Shown piece by piece: positions 51,101-56,838 of a DNA stretch of 64,000 nucleotides. The position numbers and the translations under genes were made by a program. Numbering within the stretch: the first letter of the stretch is position 1; each line of letters opens with the position of its first letter. Origin of the DNA: Elephas maximus indicus (lineage: Eukaryota > Chordata > Mammalia > Proboscidea > Elephantidae); NCBI RefSeq assembly GCF_024166365.1, contig NC_064842.1, positions 13,487,001 through 13,551,000 on the forward strand. Direction: 5' to 3'. The notes under the pieces were generated by a model, which had not been told where the DNA came from, made no database searches, and worked only from the letters and a program-made list of their open reading frames with translations.

Positions 51101-51760
51101 ACTCTCACATCTACAAACTCCTATAGCGCCAAAAAGAAAGCAGGCTGTCTCATTTTAGAGCTCCAAAGAACTATGATGAGGGCTTGATTTCAAGGCTGAA
51201 AATAATGTCTCTGAGTACAACACTGCCTTCTGCTACTATAGTTCTTCAACAATGAAGCGTTTTCTCTAAAAGCCTACAAAAACTTAGAAAAACAACCAGG
51301 ATGCCTCATATTTCTAACTGAAGTCAAGCCTAAACATACAAAACCCATGGAGCAGTTCTACTCTACACACATGGAGTCACGATGAGTTGGAACTGACTAG
51401 ACCACAACAACAACAAACATACAAAAATACTTTTGAACATCACGCATTTGACCATATGCACAGTAACAATCCAGAAGCTTCCACCTGGTACATCAGCCTC
51501 CTGTCCTATGTATGGCCTTTTATGTGGTAGCATTCACACCCAGTGCCACTTCTATAAACCAATAATAACAACGATGGCGTAGCTACAGCACAGGATAGCG
51601 TGGGCCTCCTACCAGAGCCACACCACACTTCAGCCAGGTGGCAATCGCTCTCGCCGGGCTCCTTGCACAGATCCACCACATCTCGGCACACCGTCTCTGG
51701 AGTAACCGGAACTTCTGAGAAGTGCTGCTCGTCGTTACTGAGGTACACTGTAAGAAACAT
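12123..51760 (-). CDS. TP53BP2: Apoptosis-stimulating of p53 protein 2 (ASPP2), exons 2-18
   Basis: ASPP2 binds p53 and steers it to pro-apoptotic promoters. The family also binds Bcl-2, protein phosphatase 1, YAP and Par-3. Seventeen exons join into 3,378 nt: 1,125 residues plus stop. Adding the MMP I recall from human exon 1 gives 1,128 aa, the canonical length, and that numbering is used here. Order: ubiquitin/RA-like N terminus (4-~90), Gln-rich coiled coil (~123-322), Ser/Pro-rich middle (~327-902) with a PPPPY motif at 870-874, PP1-docking RVKF at 921-924, ankyrin repeats (~926-1049), and SH3 (~1057-1119; ALWDY, EWWWAR). All splice sites are GT-AG. All phases join and no disruption was seen. 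Exon 1, the promoter and any CpG island are outside the window. The gene converges on CAPN2, about 6.4-7 kb away tail to tail. Confidence 0.97.
12165..14858 (-). other. TP53BP2 intron 17
   Basis: It contains an AfroSINE tail fragment (12352-12400). The region 13900-14000 may be a worn MIR. Otherwise nothing is recognisable; the 128-codon ORF at about 12685-13071 shows no protein-like features. Confidence 0.6.
12352..12400 (+). repeat. AfroSINE tail fragment
   Basis: ctataagccggaatcgactc then gggcactgggtttggttttt: the 3' tail only. Confidence 0.75.
14859..15058 (-). CDS. TP53BP2: TP53BP2 exon 17 (SH3 domain)
   Basis: Acceptor gatttag ends at 15059 and donor gtaagt starts at 14858; 200 nt; residues 1050-1115. 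It starts [11 protein letters not shown] and contains the SH3 signatures [20 protein letters not shown] and GYVPRNLLG. In the family this SH3 contacts p53 together with the ankyrin repeats, and contacts proline-rich partners. Confidence 0.96.
15768..15929 (+). repeat. AfroSINE, short form
   Basis: Head aagccccagggactcagcgg, tail atgagttggaatcaacttg, poly-T end. Confidence 0.9.
16170..16870 (+). repeat. Ancient L1 ORF2/3'-end fragment
   Basis: The L1 phrase gacctggcaattctactcct and following text in the L1 order are recognisable, but the reading frame is destroyed. Confidence 0.6.
16926..17128 (-). repeat. AfroSINE, antisense long form
   Basis: Tail complement gcgagtcgattccgcctcac at left, head complement taccaccagggctcc at right, with the middle segment present. 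Confidence 0.92.
17951..18090. repeat. 68-bp tandem duplication across the exon 16 donor
   Basis: 17951-18018 and 18019-18086 are identical except T18004/G18072, with a further 4 bp (aaac) shared at the junction. Each copy carries ctctacG|gtcggt on the - strand, so the exon 16 splice donor is present twice. Confidence 0.97.
18080..18246 (-). CDS. TP53BP2: TP53BP2 exon 16 (ankyrin repeat)
   Basis: Acceptor ccccag ends at 18247; donor gtcggt starts at 18079; 167 nt; residues 994-1048 plus split codons at both ends. It reads [18 protein letters not shown]... then [16 protein letters not shown] and SQFLYG. The donor has unusual C and G at +3 and +4. A second copy of the donor lies 68 bp downstream, but only the first keeps frame with exon 17. 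The exon is much richer in G+C and CpG than the other ankyrin exons. Confidence 0.96.
18247..19480 (-). other. TP53BP2 intron 15, no recognisable element
   Basis: A/T-rich intron. No SINE or L1 that I can identify. Confidence 0.6.
19481..19614 (-). CDS. TP53BP2: TP53BP2 exon 15 (ankyrin repeat)
   Basis: Acceptor ttacag ends at 19615; donor gtaagg starts at 19480; 134 nt; residues 949-992 plus two bases of W993. Contains [19 protein letters not shown] and [13 protein letters not shown], a textbook ankyrin helix pair. Confidence 0.96.
19615..20337 (-). other. TP53BP2 intron 14
   Basis: 723 bp with an 18-bp or longer poly-T tract near 19722. No repeat family identified. Confidence 0.6.
20338..20475 (-). 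CDS. TP53BP2: TP53BP2 exon 14 (PP1-docking motif)
   Basis: Acceptor cacag ends at 20476; donor gtatga starts at 20337; 138 nt; residues 903-948. It includes [16 protein letters not shown], whose RVKF (921-924) is the RVxF docking site for protein phosphatase 1, and the start of the ankyrin domain ([13 protein letters not shown]). Confidence 0.96.
20735..20879 (-). repeat. AfroSINE, antisense, tail-truncated
   Basis: catggggtttccaaggctgt to aaccccagggctct, flanked by short direct repeats (tacagcata). Confidence 0.88.
21050..21205 (+). repeat. MIR
   Basis: Core order attatctccactttacagat ... gaaaactcag ... atggcagagctggaatccaa ... gcccttgctcttaacca is typical of MIR. Confidence 0.85.
21384..21517 (-). 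repeat. AfroSINE, antisense, internally deleted
   Basis: ctactgccgtcaagtcggcc jumps straight to the ctataggacagagtagaac block, then ends gcaccaccagggctcc. Confidence 0.9.
22055..22215 (+). repeat. AfroSINE with clear target-site duplication
   Basis: Head caccctggtggtgtagtgg and tail tagagcgactcgacaacaac. Flanked by 13-bp direct repeats ta(a/g)ctacagtgtg at 22042-22054 and 22216-22228. Confidence 0.95.
22229..23428 (-). other. TP53BP2 intron 13, part without recognised repeats
   Basis: No coding or repeat feature could be supported in this 1.2 kb. Confidence 0.55.
23429..24204 (-). CDS. TP53BP2: TP53BP2 exon 13 (Pro-rich region, PPxY motif)
   Basis: Acceptor aattag ends at 24205; donor gtaagt starts at 23428; 776 nt, the largest exon; residues 645-902. 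Begins [11 protein letters not shown] and contains [20 protein letters not shown] and [13 protein letters not shown]. Near its end [14 protein letters not shown] includes PPPPY (870-874), a WW-domain ligand consistent with the reported YAP interaction. The region is largely disordered in the family. Open frames on the + strand across this exon are shadows. Confidence 0.96.
25055..25575 (+). repeat. L1 3'-UTR fragment (elephant-type)
   Basis: Shares the ordered blocks 'cgagtccagaacaactcgac', 'gcaggagaaaaatgtagaac', 'cccaaaagcaaagac' and 'ctgtaaactttcac' with four other copies in the window. 5' truncated with no ORF2. Confidence 0.8.
25586..25622. repeat. A/T-rich microsatellite
   Basis: Alternating TA runs interrupted by gtaaa, directly after the L1 3' end. 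Confidence 0.85.
26020..26482 (-). CDS. TP53BP2: TP53BP2 exon 12 (Pro-rich region)
   Basis: Acceptor ttacag ends at 26483; donor gtaagg starts at 26019; 463 nt; residues 490-643 plus one base. Contains [33 protein letters not shown] and [20 protein letters not shown]. Confidence 0.96.
26483..27207 (-). other. TP53BP2 intron 11, nothing recognised
   Basis: 725 bp with no repeat or gene that I can support. Confidence 0.55.
27208..27356 (-). CDS. TP53BP2: TP53BP2 exon 11
   Basis: Acceptor cttcag ends at 27357; donor gtactt starts at 27207; 149 nt; residues 441-489. Contains [20 protein letters not shown] and [17 protein letters not shown]. Confidence 0.96.
27657..28112 (+). repeat. L1 3'-UTR fragment in intron 10
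   Basis: Same ordered blocks as the copy at 25055 (ggacagagaaaaaaatgtgg, cccctgaaattgtggccccc, ctgtaaactttcacctaaag). Antisense to TP53BP2. Confidence 0.8.
28163..28273 (-). CDS. TP53BP2: TP53BP2 exon 10
   Basis: Acceptor atcctag ends at 28274; donor gtaagg starts at 28162; 111 nt; residues 404-439. Reads [18 protein letters not shown] and ends SPGNAQDQ. Confidence 0.95.
28274..29585 (-). other. TP53BP2 intron 9, nothing recognised
   Basis: No SINE or L1 identified. The 159-codon ORF on + at 28854-29333 has no recognisable domain and no splice or start context, and is treated as chance. The intron begins with a 14-base A run on the - strand. Confidence 0.55.
29586..29814 (-). CDS. TP53BP2: TP53BP2 exon 9
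   Basis: Acceptor gctaag ends at 29815; donor GT at 29585-29584 is followed directly by fourteen A; 229 nt; residues 327-402. Reads [18 protein letters not shown], then [20 protein letters not shown]. The donor is weak by sequence (A at +5). Confidence 0.95.
30163..30327 (-). CDS. TP53BP2: TP53BP2 exon 8 (coiled coil)
   Basis: Acceptor ccttcag ends at 30328; donor gtaagg starts at 30162; 165 nt; residues 272-326. Reads [19 protein letters not shown], then [20 protein letters not shown], a helical heptad-rich segment. The 133-codon ORF here extends into introns. Confidence 0.96.
30642..30790 (+). repeat. Old, diverged AfroSINE
   Basis: ccctgggtggtgcagttaac head and degraded body; more diverged than other copies. 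Confidence 0.6.
30812..30962 (-). repeat. Old, diverged AfroSINE, antisense
   Basis: gctgctgagtcgacgctgac tail complement and aatagttgagggcttacccg head complement. Together with the previous element it forms an imperfect inverted pair in intron 7. Confidence 0.55.
31013..31194 (-). CDS. TP53BP2: TP53BP2 exon 7 (coiled coil)
   Basis: Acceptor gctctag ends at 31195; donor gtaaac starts at 31012; 182 nt; residues 212-271. Reads [19 protein letters not shown], then [14 protein letters not shown]. Confidence 0.96.
31505..32225 (+). repeat. L1 3'-UTR fragment split by an AfroSINE
   Basis: Same L1 3'-UTR blocks as at 25055 (ggagaaaaatgtacaacaaa ... ggaggaacccccaagactat ... cccgtaaaccttcacctaaa), interrupted at 31767-31926. 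Confidence 0.8.
31767..31926 (-). repeat. AfroSINE inserted in the L1 fragment
   Basis: Antisense copy flanked by cagccaaag repeats, so it is younger than the L1 piece. Confidence 0.92.
32395..32569 (-). CDS. TP53BP2: TP53BP2 exon 6 (coiled coil)
   Basis: Acceptor ctttag ends at 32570; donor gtgagt starts at 32394; 175 nt; residues 153-210 plus one base. Reads [18 protein letters not shown], then [20 protein letters not shown] and [11 protein letters not shown]. Confidence 0.96.
32624..32786 (+). repeat. Young AfroSINE with 15-bp target duplication
   Basis: Near-consensus copy flanked by ggtataccactaacc on both sides (32609-32623 and 32787-32801). It begins about 40 bp upstream of the exon 6 acceptor as read on the - strand. 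Confidence 0.96.
33120..33270 (+). repeat. MIR
   Basis: caaactcaagctctgccact ... ctagctacgaaaccctaggc ... cctcactcggtctatgag is the MIR 5' half. Confidence 0.8.
33276..33439 (-). repeat. AfroSINE, antisense
   Basis: Tail complement catcgagtcgattccgactc, head complement cgccaccaagatttcc. Confidence 0.94.
34318..34474 (-). repeat. AfroSINE, antisense
   Basis: gtgccgtccagtcgattccg at left; flanked by tagtattgca direct repeats. Confidence 0.94.
34604..34686 (+). repeat. Source-like copy of an 82-bp dispersed duplication
   Basis: Nearly identical to 35395-35476, which sits inside an LTR 0.8 kb away (shared start ctgggattagtttgtgagtg). Confidence 0.9.
34696..34778 (-). repeat. AfroSINE with large internal deletion, antisense
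   Basis: tgctgtggagtcgattcttt jumps to cgttagcagccatagctctt. Confidence 0.9.
34797..34941 (+). repeat. AfroSINE with target duplication
   Basis: Flanked by tgttgg(c/t)at(t/c)agtgaac at 34780-34796 and 34942-34958. Confidence 0.94.
35073..35704 (+). mobile_element. MaLR-like solo LTR with two internal duplications
   Basis: Same family as 7228-7736 (gggttgaattgtgtcactca to ttacagcagcactaggtaac). It holds a 64-bp tandem duplication (units from 35226 and 35290) and an extra 82-bp block at 35395-35476 absent from the 7228 copy. Confidence 0.7.
35945..36111 (-). repeat. AfroSINE 35 bp from the exon 5 donor
   Basis: Antisense on +, that is in the transcribed orientation of TP53BP2. Flanked by agtggcctgtta at 35933-35944 and 36112-36123. 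Confidence 0.95.
36147..36248 (-). CDS. TP53BP2: TP53BP2 exon 5 (Gln-rich coiled coil start)
   Basis: Acceptor cctctag ends at 36249; donor gtaatg starts at 36146; 102 nt; residues 119-152. Reads [19 protein letters not shown], then [15 protein letters not shown]. Confidence 0.96.
36662..37215 (+). repeat. L1 3'-UTR fragment in intron 4
   Basis: Same ordered blocks as at 25055 (actagatggtacccggctac ... ctgacagagactggaggaag ... ctgtaaaccttcacctaatg). Confidence 0.8.
37235..38420 (+). pseudogene. L1 ORF2 remnant (reverse transcriptase C-terminal part)
   Basis: The stretch [20 protein letters not shown] then [11 protein letters not shown] matches the conserved L1 reverse-transcriptase palm order, but the catalytic aspartate box is destroyed and stops and frameshifts are frequent. 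Includes a three-unit 30-bp tandem repeat (37681-37770). Dead element. Confidence 0.75.
37681..37770 (+). repeat. 30-bp tandem repeat, three units
   Basis: Units start at 37681, 37711 and 37741 with gaga(c/t)(a/g)gtat ... atgttg(g/a)t(a/g)ag. Lies within the old L1 ORF2. Confidence 0.85.
38817..38952 (-). repeat. AfroSINE, antisense, head truncated
   Basis: actgccgtcaagtcaatccc to ttttggttagcaggcatagc. Confidence 0.92.
39225..40930 (+). mobile_element. 5'-truncated L1: ORF2 end plus 3' UTR
   Basis: It runs from ORF2 text (acatttcatcaaagaggata, actgctggtgggactgcaaa, ggagcactattcacaatagc) through a long 3' UTR ending tattctcaacaacaataaca. The reading frame is broken. Second 3'-UTR subfamily, also seen at 56839. 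Confidence 0.85.
41106..41188 (-). CDS. TP53BP2: TP53BP2 exon 4
   Basis: Acceptor tgcttag ends at 41189; donor gtaagt starts at 41105; 83 nt; residues 92-118. Reads [19 protein letters not shown], then EHRRKENG. Confidence 0.95.
41604..41885 (+). repeat. L1 3'-UTR end fragment interrupted by another repeat
   Basis: atgggggaggaataacttag ... and after the insertion cttaatgtcactgaattgta ... tattctcttcaacaac, the same 3' end as the L1 at 40750-40930. Confidence 0.75.
41672..41794 (-). repeat. Unclassified short element inside the L1 fragment
   Basis: About 120 bp interrupting the L1 order and ending gtgtaaaataccgta. Its reverse complement aligns loosely with 62343-62470 (tac..tatttt.aca). Could be a MITE or SINE; no family assigned. 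Confidence 0.4.
41886..42731 (-). other. TP53BP2 intron 3, part
   Basis: Contains a poly-T run (42114-42136); otherwise nothing recognisable. Confidence 0.55.
42732..42879 (+). repeat. 45-bp direct repeat around an AfroSINE fragment
   Basis: 42732-42776 and 42835-42879 match at about 39 of 45 positions (both end gggttaacgccttactga). They flank an antisense AfroSINE piece at 42779-42831. Confidence 0.85.
42779..42831 (-). repeat. AfroSINE 3' fragment
   Basis: ctttcgatagcaaccctata then agacagagtagagctgctcc. Confidence 0.75.
43225..43345 (+). repeat. MIR
   Basis: ggttccactcctggctctgc ... gtgtggcctctgacaagtca ... aacccctaagtatcagc follows the MIR order. Confidence 0.85.
43800..44960. other. 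Pyrimidine-rich stretch of intron 3, family not identified
   Basis: Strongly C/T-biased on +, resembling an old interspersed repeat, with a 22-base poly-A at 44733-44754. ORFs of 92 and 125 codons are by-products of the bias; no domain seen. Confidence 0.45.
44967..45080 (-). CDS. TP53BP2: TP53BP2 exon 3
   Basis: Acceptor cttctag ends at 45081; donor gtatct starts at 44966; 114 nt; residues 54-90 plus split codons. Reads [20 protein letters not shown], then [16 protein letters not shown], the end of the ubiquitin/RA-like fold. Confidence 0.96.
45285..45600 (+). repeat. Worn MIR split by an AfroSINE
   Basis: aggtccccaactagctacat and, after the SINE, gctgtatagtcataagcata then ttaacttctttgagttctaa give the MIR 'lose-activity/standard' order. 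Confidence 0.5.
45371..45531 (-). repeat. AfroSINE, antisense
   Basis: gttgcctttgagtcgatttt to ctatgccaccggggtttcc. Confidence 0.93.
45696..45902 (-). repeat. AfroSINE, antisense long form
   Basis: gtgctatcgagtcgattcca to gtgccaccagggatcc, with a divergent middle segment (aggtgatcaccaggtctttt). Confidence 0.9.
45904..46650 (-). other. TP53BP2 intron 2, part without recognised elements
   Basis: No gene or repeat supported. Confidence 0.5.
46655..47037 (+). mobile_element. MLT1-type MaLR solo LTR
   Basis: agattgaactctgtccccca start, aatatgtgttgaagtcctag, cttctagcctccaaaactgt, and an end tacagcagcactaggtaact: the MLT1 LTR order. Confidence 0.85.
47104..47261 (-). repeat. AfroSINE, antisense
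   Basis: agccgttgagtcaattccga to cacagccagggctcc. Confidence 0.93.
47670..48075 (+). repeat. Ancient mammalian interspersed repeat, family uncertain
   Basis: gttctaggcactggagatgt ... gacagacaataaacaagata ... ggaaagagcattccagcaga ... gtatggctgggggtgaataa is a familiar conserved order of an old repeat. A related piece lies at 49885-50830. Confidence 0.55.
48756..48914 (-). repeat. AfroSINE with target duplication
   Basis: Antisense, flanked by cacatgatctaaa at both ends. Confidence 0.95.
49059..49254 (+). repeat. AfroSINE with RTE-like (acaacaaca) tail
   Basis: Ends gactcaatggcacctaacaa then caacaa; flanked by aaaaacaatg direct repeats. Confidence 0.93.
50003..50205 (+). repeat. AfroSINE, diverged
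   Basis: Body ggctactaatcagaaggtgg and tail atgagtcggagtcaacccaa. Confidence 0.8.
50381..50496 (-). repeat. AfroSINE, antisense, truncated
   Basis: ttgccatggagttgattcca through cagaagcagactgccacatc; tRNA-like half missing. Confidence 0.85.
51338..51416 (+). repeat. AfroSINE/RTE tail fragment
   Basis: catggagcagttctactcta ... gatgagttggaactgactag then (acaaca)n. Confidence 0.75.
51613..51760 (-). CDS. TP53BP2: TP53BP2 exon 2 (ubiquitin/RA-like N terminus)
   Basis: Acceptor ctttcag ends at 51761; donor gtagga starts at 51612; 148 nt; residues 4-52 plus one base. Reads [19 protein letters not shown], then [18 protein letters not shown]. The exon begins exactly with ATG, but by comparison with the human gene translation starts in exon 1, outside the window. 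Confidence 0.95.
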
Positions 51761-52061
51761 CTGAAAGTAAAGAGGGAAACACAACAGTTACCAACCAATA
51801 CCGTCTGCGCTGGTGGTTTCCACTTTTTAGTCACCTTCAGTTCCTTTCTCCAAATAAAAACCTCAGTTAGAAGCACAAATGTAAAAAACTGAACAGTATC
51901 GCTTTCCTCTGCCTGAAGTGGATGAGGGATCTGGAGTCCTGCCAGCCTGAGTCCCTTCCCTTCCCCACAAGCAGGCCTGCAGAATCCCTGGGATCTCAGA
52001 GCAGAGTCAAACCAGCTCACACAAAAGTTCAAATCAAATTTTTTTCTACCAGTTTTTATAT

Positions 52062-52101
52062 AAAACCACCCAGTGCCGTCGAGTCGATTCCGACTCACGG
52101 T
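52062..52101 (-). repeat. AfroSINE tail fragment
   Basis: agtgccgtcgagtcgattcc then gactcacggtg only. Confidence 0.75.
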
Positions 52102-52810
52102 GTTTATATACGTTATTTATTTACCAAGTACTTCTACACTTGTTGGTATGTAGAGCCAGCCCCGGACGGTAAGGCTTCCTGGCAACCCCAGAAGTTGTTG
52201 GGGATATTACATAACTTCGCTGGTTTCTGCATGACCACTTTTTGGAAGATATGTAAGACTGTAACAACATGTGCTGCTTCTGAAGTGGGGGATAGGAAAT
52301 GGGAGATGGGCCTTGGGGGAAAACCTAATTTTTATACCATGTGCATATAATATCTATGTCAAAAATTGTATTTCTAAACCTAAGGCATTTTAATCAAATT
52401 AAGTATCTACTACTCTAAAGCATAAACCTTCACCAACCCTGGTAAGTAGAAAACACTGTTACATTAAACCCATGGGACCTTACAATGCATCAATCTTCAG
52501 AAGAGCAGATTTCAATTTAAAACTCATTAACAATCTTTCTCCTAGTAAAAATAGACATTGGATCTTAAAAACATGGCTACTAAAGAATTCAAGTTTTCAT
52601 ACCTATTAAGCTACAAAAAAAAAATTTTTTTTTTTAATCCCAACACTCACAACTCTGAGTGAAACAGCAAATTACTGATGGTCAAGGTCAATCCGTAAAA
52701 TTTTGTTCATTCATCTCAATTAAGTACAGACTCTGTGCAAACAAAATCAAAACATATGAGAGAGTAACCGCCTTGTGAGAATTTATCCTGTGAAAATAAT
52801 TCTAATTAAA
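52102..52810 (-). other. TP53BP2 intron 1, part without recognised elements
   Basis: A/T-rich; no gene, CpG island or exon 1 candidate seen. Confidence 0.5.
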
Positions 52811-52814
52811 AAAA

Positions 52815-55188
52815 AAAAAAAACATCATCTACCAAAAGCCATCTATACATACAATGCACTTCCGATCCAAATTCCAATGACATTTTTTAATGTGATGGAG
52901 AAACAAATCACGAACTTCATATGGAAGGGAAAGAAGCCCCAGATAAGTAAAGCCTTACTGAAAAAGAAGAAGAAAGTGGGAGGCCTCACTCTACCTGATT
53001 TTAGAACCTATTATACAGCCACAGTAGTCAAAACAGCCTGGTACTGGTACAACAACAGGCACATAGACCAATGGAACAGAATTGAGAACCCAGATATAAA
53101 TCCATCCACATATGAGCAGCTGATATTTGACAAAGGCCCAGTGTCAGTTAACTGGGGAAAAGATAGTCTCTTTAACAAATGGTGCTGGCATAACTGGATA
53201 TCCATTTGCAAAAAAATGGAACAGGACCCATACCTCACACCATGCACAAAAACTAACTCCAAGTGGATCAAAGACCTAAACATAAAGACTAAAACGATAA
53301 AGATCATGGAAGAAAAAATAGGGACAACCTTAGGAGCCCTAATACAAGGCATAAAGAGAATACAAAACATTACCAAAAATGACGAAGAGAAACCAGATAA
53401 CTGGGAGCTCCTAAAAATCAAACACCTATGCTCATCTAAAGACTTCACCAAAAGAGTAAAAAGACCACCTACAGACTGGGAAAGAATTTTCAGCTATGAC
53501 ATCTCCTACCAGCGCCTGATCTCTAAAATCTATATGATTCTGTCAAAACTCAACCACAAAAAGACAAACAACCCAATCAAGAAGTGGGCAAAGGATATGA
53601 ACACACACTTCACTAAAGAAGATATTCAGGCAGCTAACACATACATGAGAAAATGCTCTCGATCATTAGCCATTAGAGAAATGCAAATTAAAACTACGAT
53701 GAGATTCCATCTCACACCAACAAGGCTGGCATTAATCCAAAAGACACAAAATAATAAATGGTGGAGAGGCTGCGGAGAGATTGGAACTCTTTATACACTG
53801 CTGGTGGGAATGTAAAATGGTACAACCACTTTGGAAATCTATCTGGCGTTTTCTTAAAAAGTTAGAAATAGAACTACCATACAACCCAGAAATCCCACTC
53901 CTCAGAATATACCCTAGAGAAATAAGAGCCTTCACACAAACAGATATATGCACACGCATGTTTACTGCAGCTCTGTTCACAACAGCAAAAAGCTGGAAGC
54001 AACCAAGGGGTCCATCAACAGATGAATGGATAAATAAATTGTGGTATATTCACACAATGGAATACTACACATCGATAAAGAACAGTGAAGAATCTGTGAA
54101 ACATTTCATAACATGGAGGAACCTGGAAGGCATTATGCTGAGCGAAATTAGTCAGAGGCAAAAGGACAAATATTGTATAAGACCACTACTATCAGATCTT
54201 GAGAAACAGTATAAACTGAGAAGAACACATACTTTTGGGGTTACAAGGGGGGGAGGGAGGGAGGGTGGGAGAGGGTTGTTTACTGATTAGTTAGTAGATA
54301 AGAACTGCTTTAGGTGAAGGGAAGGACAATACTCAATACATGGAAGGTCAGCTCAACTGGACTGGACCAAAAGCAAAGAAGCCTCCGGGATAAACTGAAT
54401 GCTTCAAAGGTCAGGGGAGCAAGGGCGGGGGTTTGGGGACCATGGTTTAAGGGGACTTCTAAGTCAATTGGCAAAATAATTCTATTATGAAAACATTCTG
54501 CATCCCACTTTGAAATGTGGCGTCTGGGGTCTTAAATGCTATCAAGCGGCCATCTAAGATGCATCAATTGGTCTCAACCCACCTGAATCAAAGGAGAATG
54601 AAGAACACCAAGGTCACACGATAACTAAGAGCCCAAGAGACAGAAAGGGCCACATGAACCAGAGACCTACATCATCCTGAGACCAGAAGAACTAGTTGGT
54701 GCCCGGCCACAACCGATGACTGCCCTGACAGGAAACACAACAGAGAACCCCTGAGGGAGCAGGAGATCAGTGGGACGCAGACCCCAAATTCTCATAAAAA
54801 GACCATACTTGATGGTCTGACTGAGACTAGAGGAATCCCTGCGGTCATGGTCCCCAAACCTTCTGTTGGCCCAGGACAGGAACCATTCCCGAAGACTACT
54901 CATCAGACATGGAAGGGACTGGACAGTGGGTAGGAGAGAGATGCTGATGAAGAGTGAGCTATTTGTATCAAGTGGACACTTGAGACTGTGTTGGCATCTC
55001 CTGTCTGGAGGGGGGATGGGAGGATAGAGAGAGTTGGAAGCTGGCAAAAGTGTCACGAAAGGAGAGACTGGAAGGGCTGACTCATTACGGGGAGAGCAAG
55101 TGGGAGTACGGAGTAAGGTGTATATAAACTTATATGTGACAGTTTGACTTGATTTGTAAACGTTCACTTGAAGCTCAATAAAAGTTAA
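52815..55188 (+). mobile_element. 5'-truncated L1, ORF2 C-terminal half plus 3' UTR
   Basis: An open frame of about 330 codons to 53815 and its continuation in another frame to 54290 carry L1 ORF2 C-terminal text ([32 protein letters not shown]). One frameshift near 53790 breaks the frame in the [11 protein letters not shown] region. The 3' UTR runs to a poly-A at about 55187 and has a G-rich tract at 54247-54275. There is no reverse transcriptase or endonuclease part, so it is dead. Confidence 0.9.
54247..54275 (+). repeat. G-rich tract with quadruplex potential
   Basis: Seven G, then AGGG, AGGG, AGGG, TGGG and GAGGG in the L1 3' UTR. Confidence 0.8.
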
Positions 55189-56838
55189 AAAAAAAAGACA
55201 AGCAACCCAATCAAAAAGTGGGCAAAGGCTATGAACACGCACTTCACTAAAGAAGATATTCAGGCGGCTAACAGATACATGAGAAAATGCTCTCGATCAT
55301 TAGCCATTAGAGAAATGCAAATTAAAACTACGATGAGATTCCATCTCACTCCAACAAGGCTGGCATTAATCCAAAAAACACAGAATAATAAATGGTGGAG
55401 AGGCTGCGGAGAGATTGGAACTCTTATACACTGCTGGTGGGAATGTAAAATGGTACAACCACTTTGGAAATCTATCTGGCGTTTTCTTAAAAAGTTAGAA
55501 ATAGAACTACTGTACAACCCAGAAATCCCACTCCTCAGAATATACCCTAGAGAAATAAGAGCCTTTACACGAACAGATATATGCACACCCATGTTTATTG
55601 CAGCACTGTTTACAATAGCAAAAAGATGGAAGCAACCCAGGTGTCCATCAATGGATGAATGGTTAAATAAATTATGGTACATTCACACAATGGAATACTA
55701 TGCATCGATAAAGAACAGTGACGCATCTGTGAAACATTTCATAACATGGAGGAACCTGGAAGGCATTATGCTGAGTGAAATTAGTCAGAGGCAAAAGGAC
55801 AAATACTGTATAAGACCACTATTATAAGTTCTTGAGTAATAGTATAAACTGAGAAGAACACATTCTTTTGTGGTTACGAGAGGAAGGGAGGAAGAAGGGT
55901 GGGAGAGGGTTATTTACTGATTAGTTAGTAGATAAGAACTACTTTAGGTGAAGGGAAGGACAATACTCAATACAGGGAAGGTCAGCTCAACTGGACTGGA
56001 ACAAAAGCAGTTTCCAGGATGAACTGAATGCTTCGAAGGTCAGCGGAGCAAGGGCCGGGGGTTTGGGGACTATGGCTTAAGTGGATTTCTAAGTCAATTG
56101 GCATAATAAACCCTATTATGAAAACATTCTGCATCCCACTTTGAACTGTGGCGTCTGGGGTCTTAAATGCTAACTAGCGGCCATCTAAGATGCATCAATT
56201 GGTCTCAACCCATCTGGATCAAAGGAGAATGAAGAACACCAAGGTCACACGATAACTATGAGCCTGAGACAGAAAGGGCCACATGAACTAGAGACTTGTA
56301 TCATCCTGAGACCAGAAGAACTAGATGGTGCCTGCCCGACCACAACCGATGACTGCCCTGACAGGGAACACAACAGAGAACTCCTGAGGGAGAGGAGAAC
56401 AATGGGATGCAGACCCCGAATTCTCATAAAAAGACCGGACTTAATGGTCTGACTGAGACTAGAGGAATCCCGGCGGTCATGTTCCCCAAACCTTCTGTTG
56501 GCCCAGGACAGGAACCATTCCCGAAGACTACTCATCAGACATGGAAGGGACTGGACAATGGGCTGGAGAGAGATGCTGACGAAGAGTGAGCTACTTGTAT
56601 CAGGTGGACACTTGAGACTGTATTGGCATCTCCTGTCTGGAGGGGAGATGGGAGGGTAGAGAGGGTTAGAAACTGGCAAAACAGTCACGAAAGGAGAGAC
56701 TGGAAGAAGGAAGCGGGCTGACTCATTAGGGGGAGAGTCAATGGGAGTATGTAGTAAGGTATATATAAGTTTATATGTGACAGACTGACTTGGTTTGTAA
56801 ACTTTCACTTAAAACACAATAAAAATTATTTTTAAAAA
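55189..56838 (+). mobile_element. Second 5'-truncated L1 of the same subfamily
   Basis: Starts in the poly-A of the preceding L1 at the ORF2 point equivalent to about 53565. It keeps the ORF2 C-terminal frame open for about 198 codons and has the same 3' UTR ending aacacaataaaaatt. Here the [11 protein letters not shown] junction is intact. Confidence 0.9.

Noticed and set aside
51613..51760. Exon 2 ATG as the TP53BP2 start codon
   Set aside because: The ATG directly follows the splice acceptor. In the canonical protein as I recall it, this Met is preceded by MMP from exon 1, so the start lies outside the window.
52775..55827. ORFs of 346, 169 and 198 codons that might be host genes
   Set aside because: They are C-terminal L1 ORF2 text lacking the endonuclease and catalytic reverse-transcriptase parts, followed by L1 3' UTR and poly-A.
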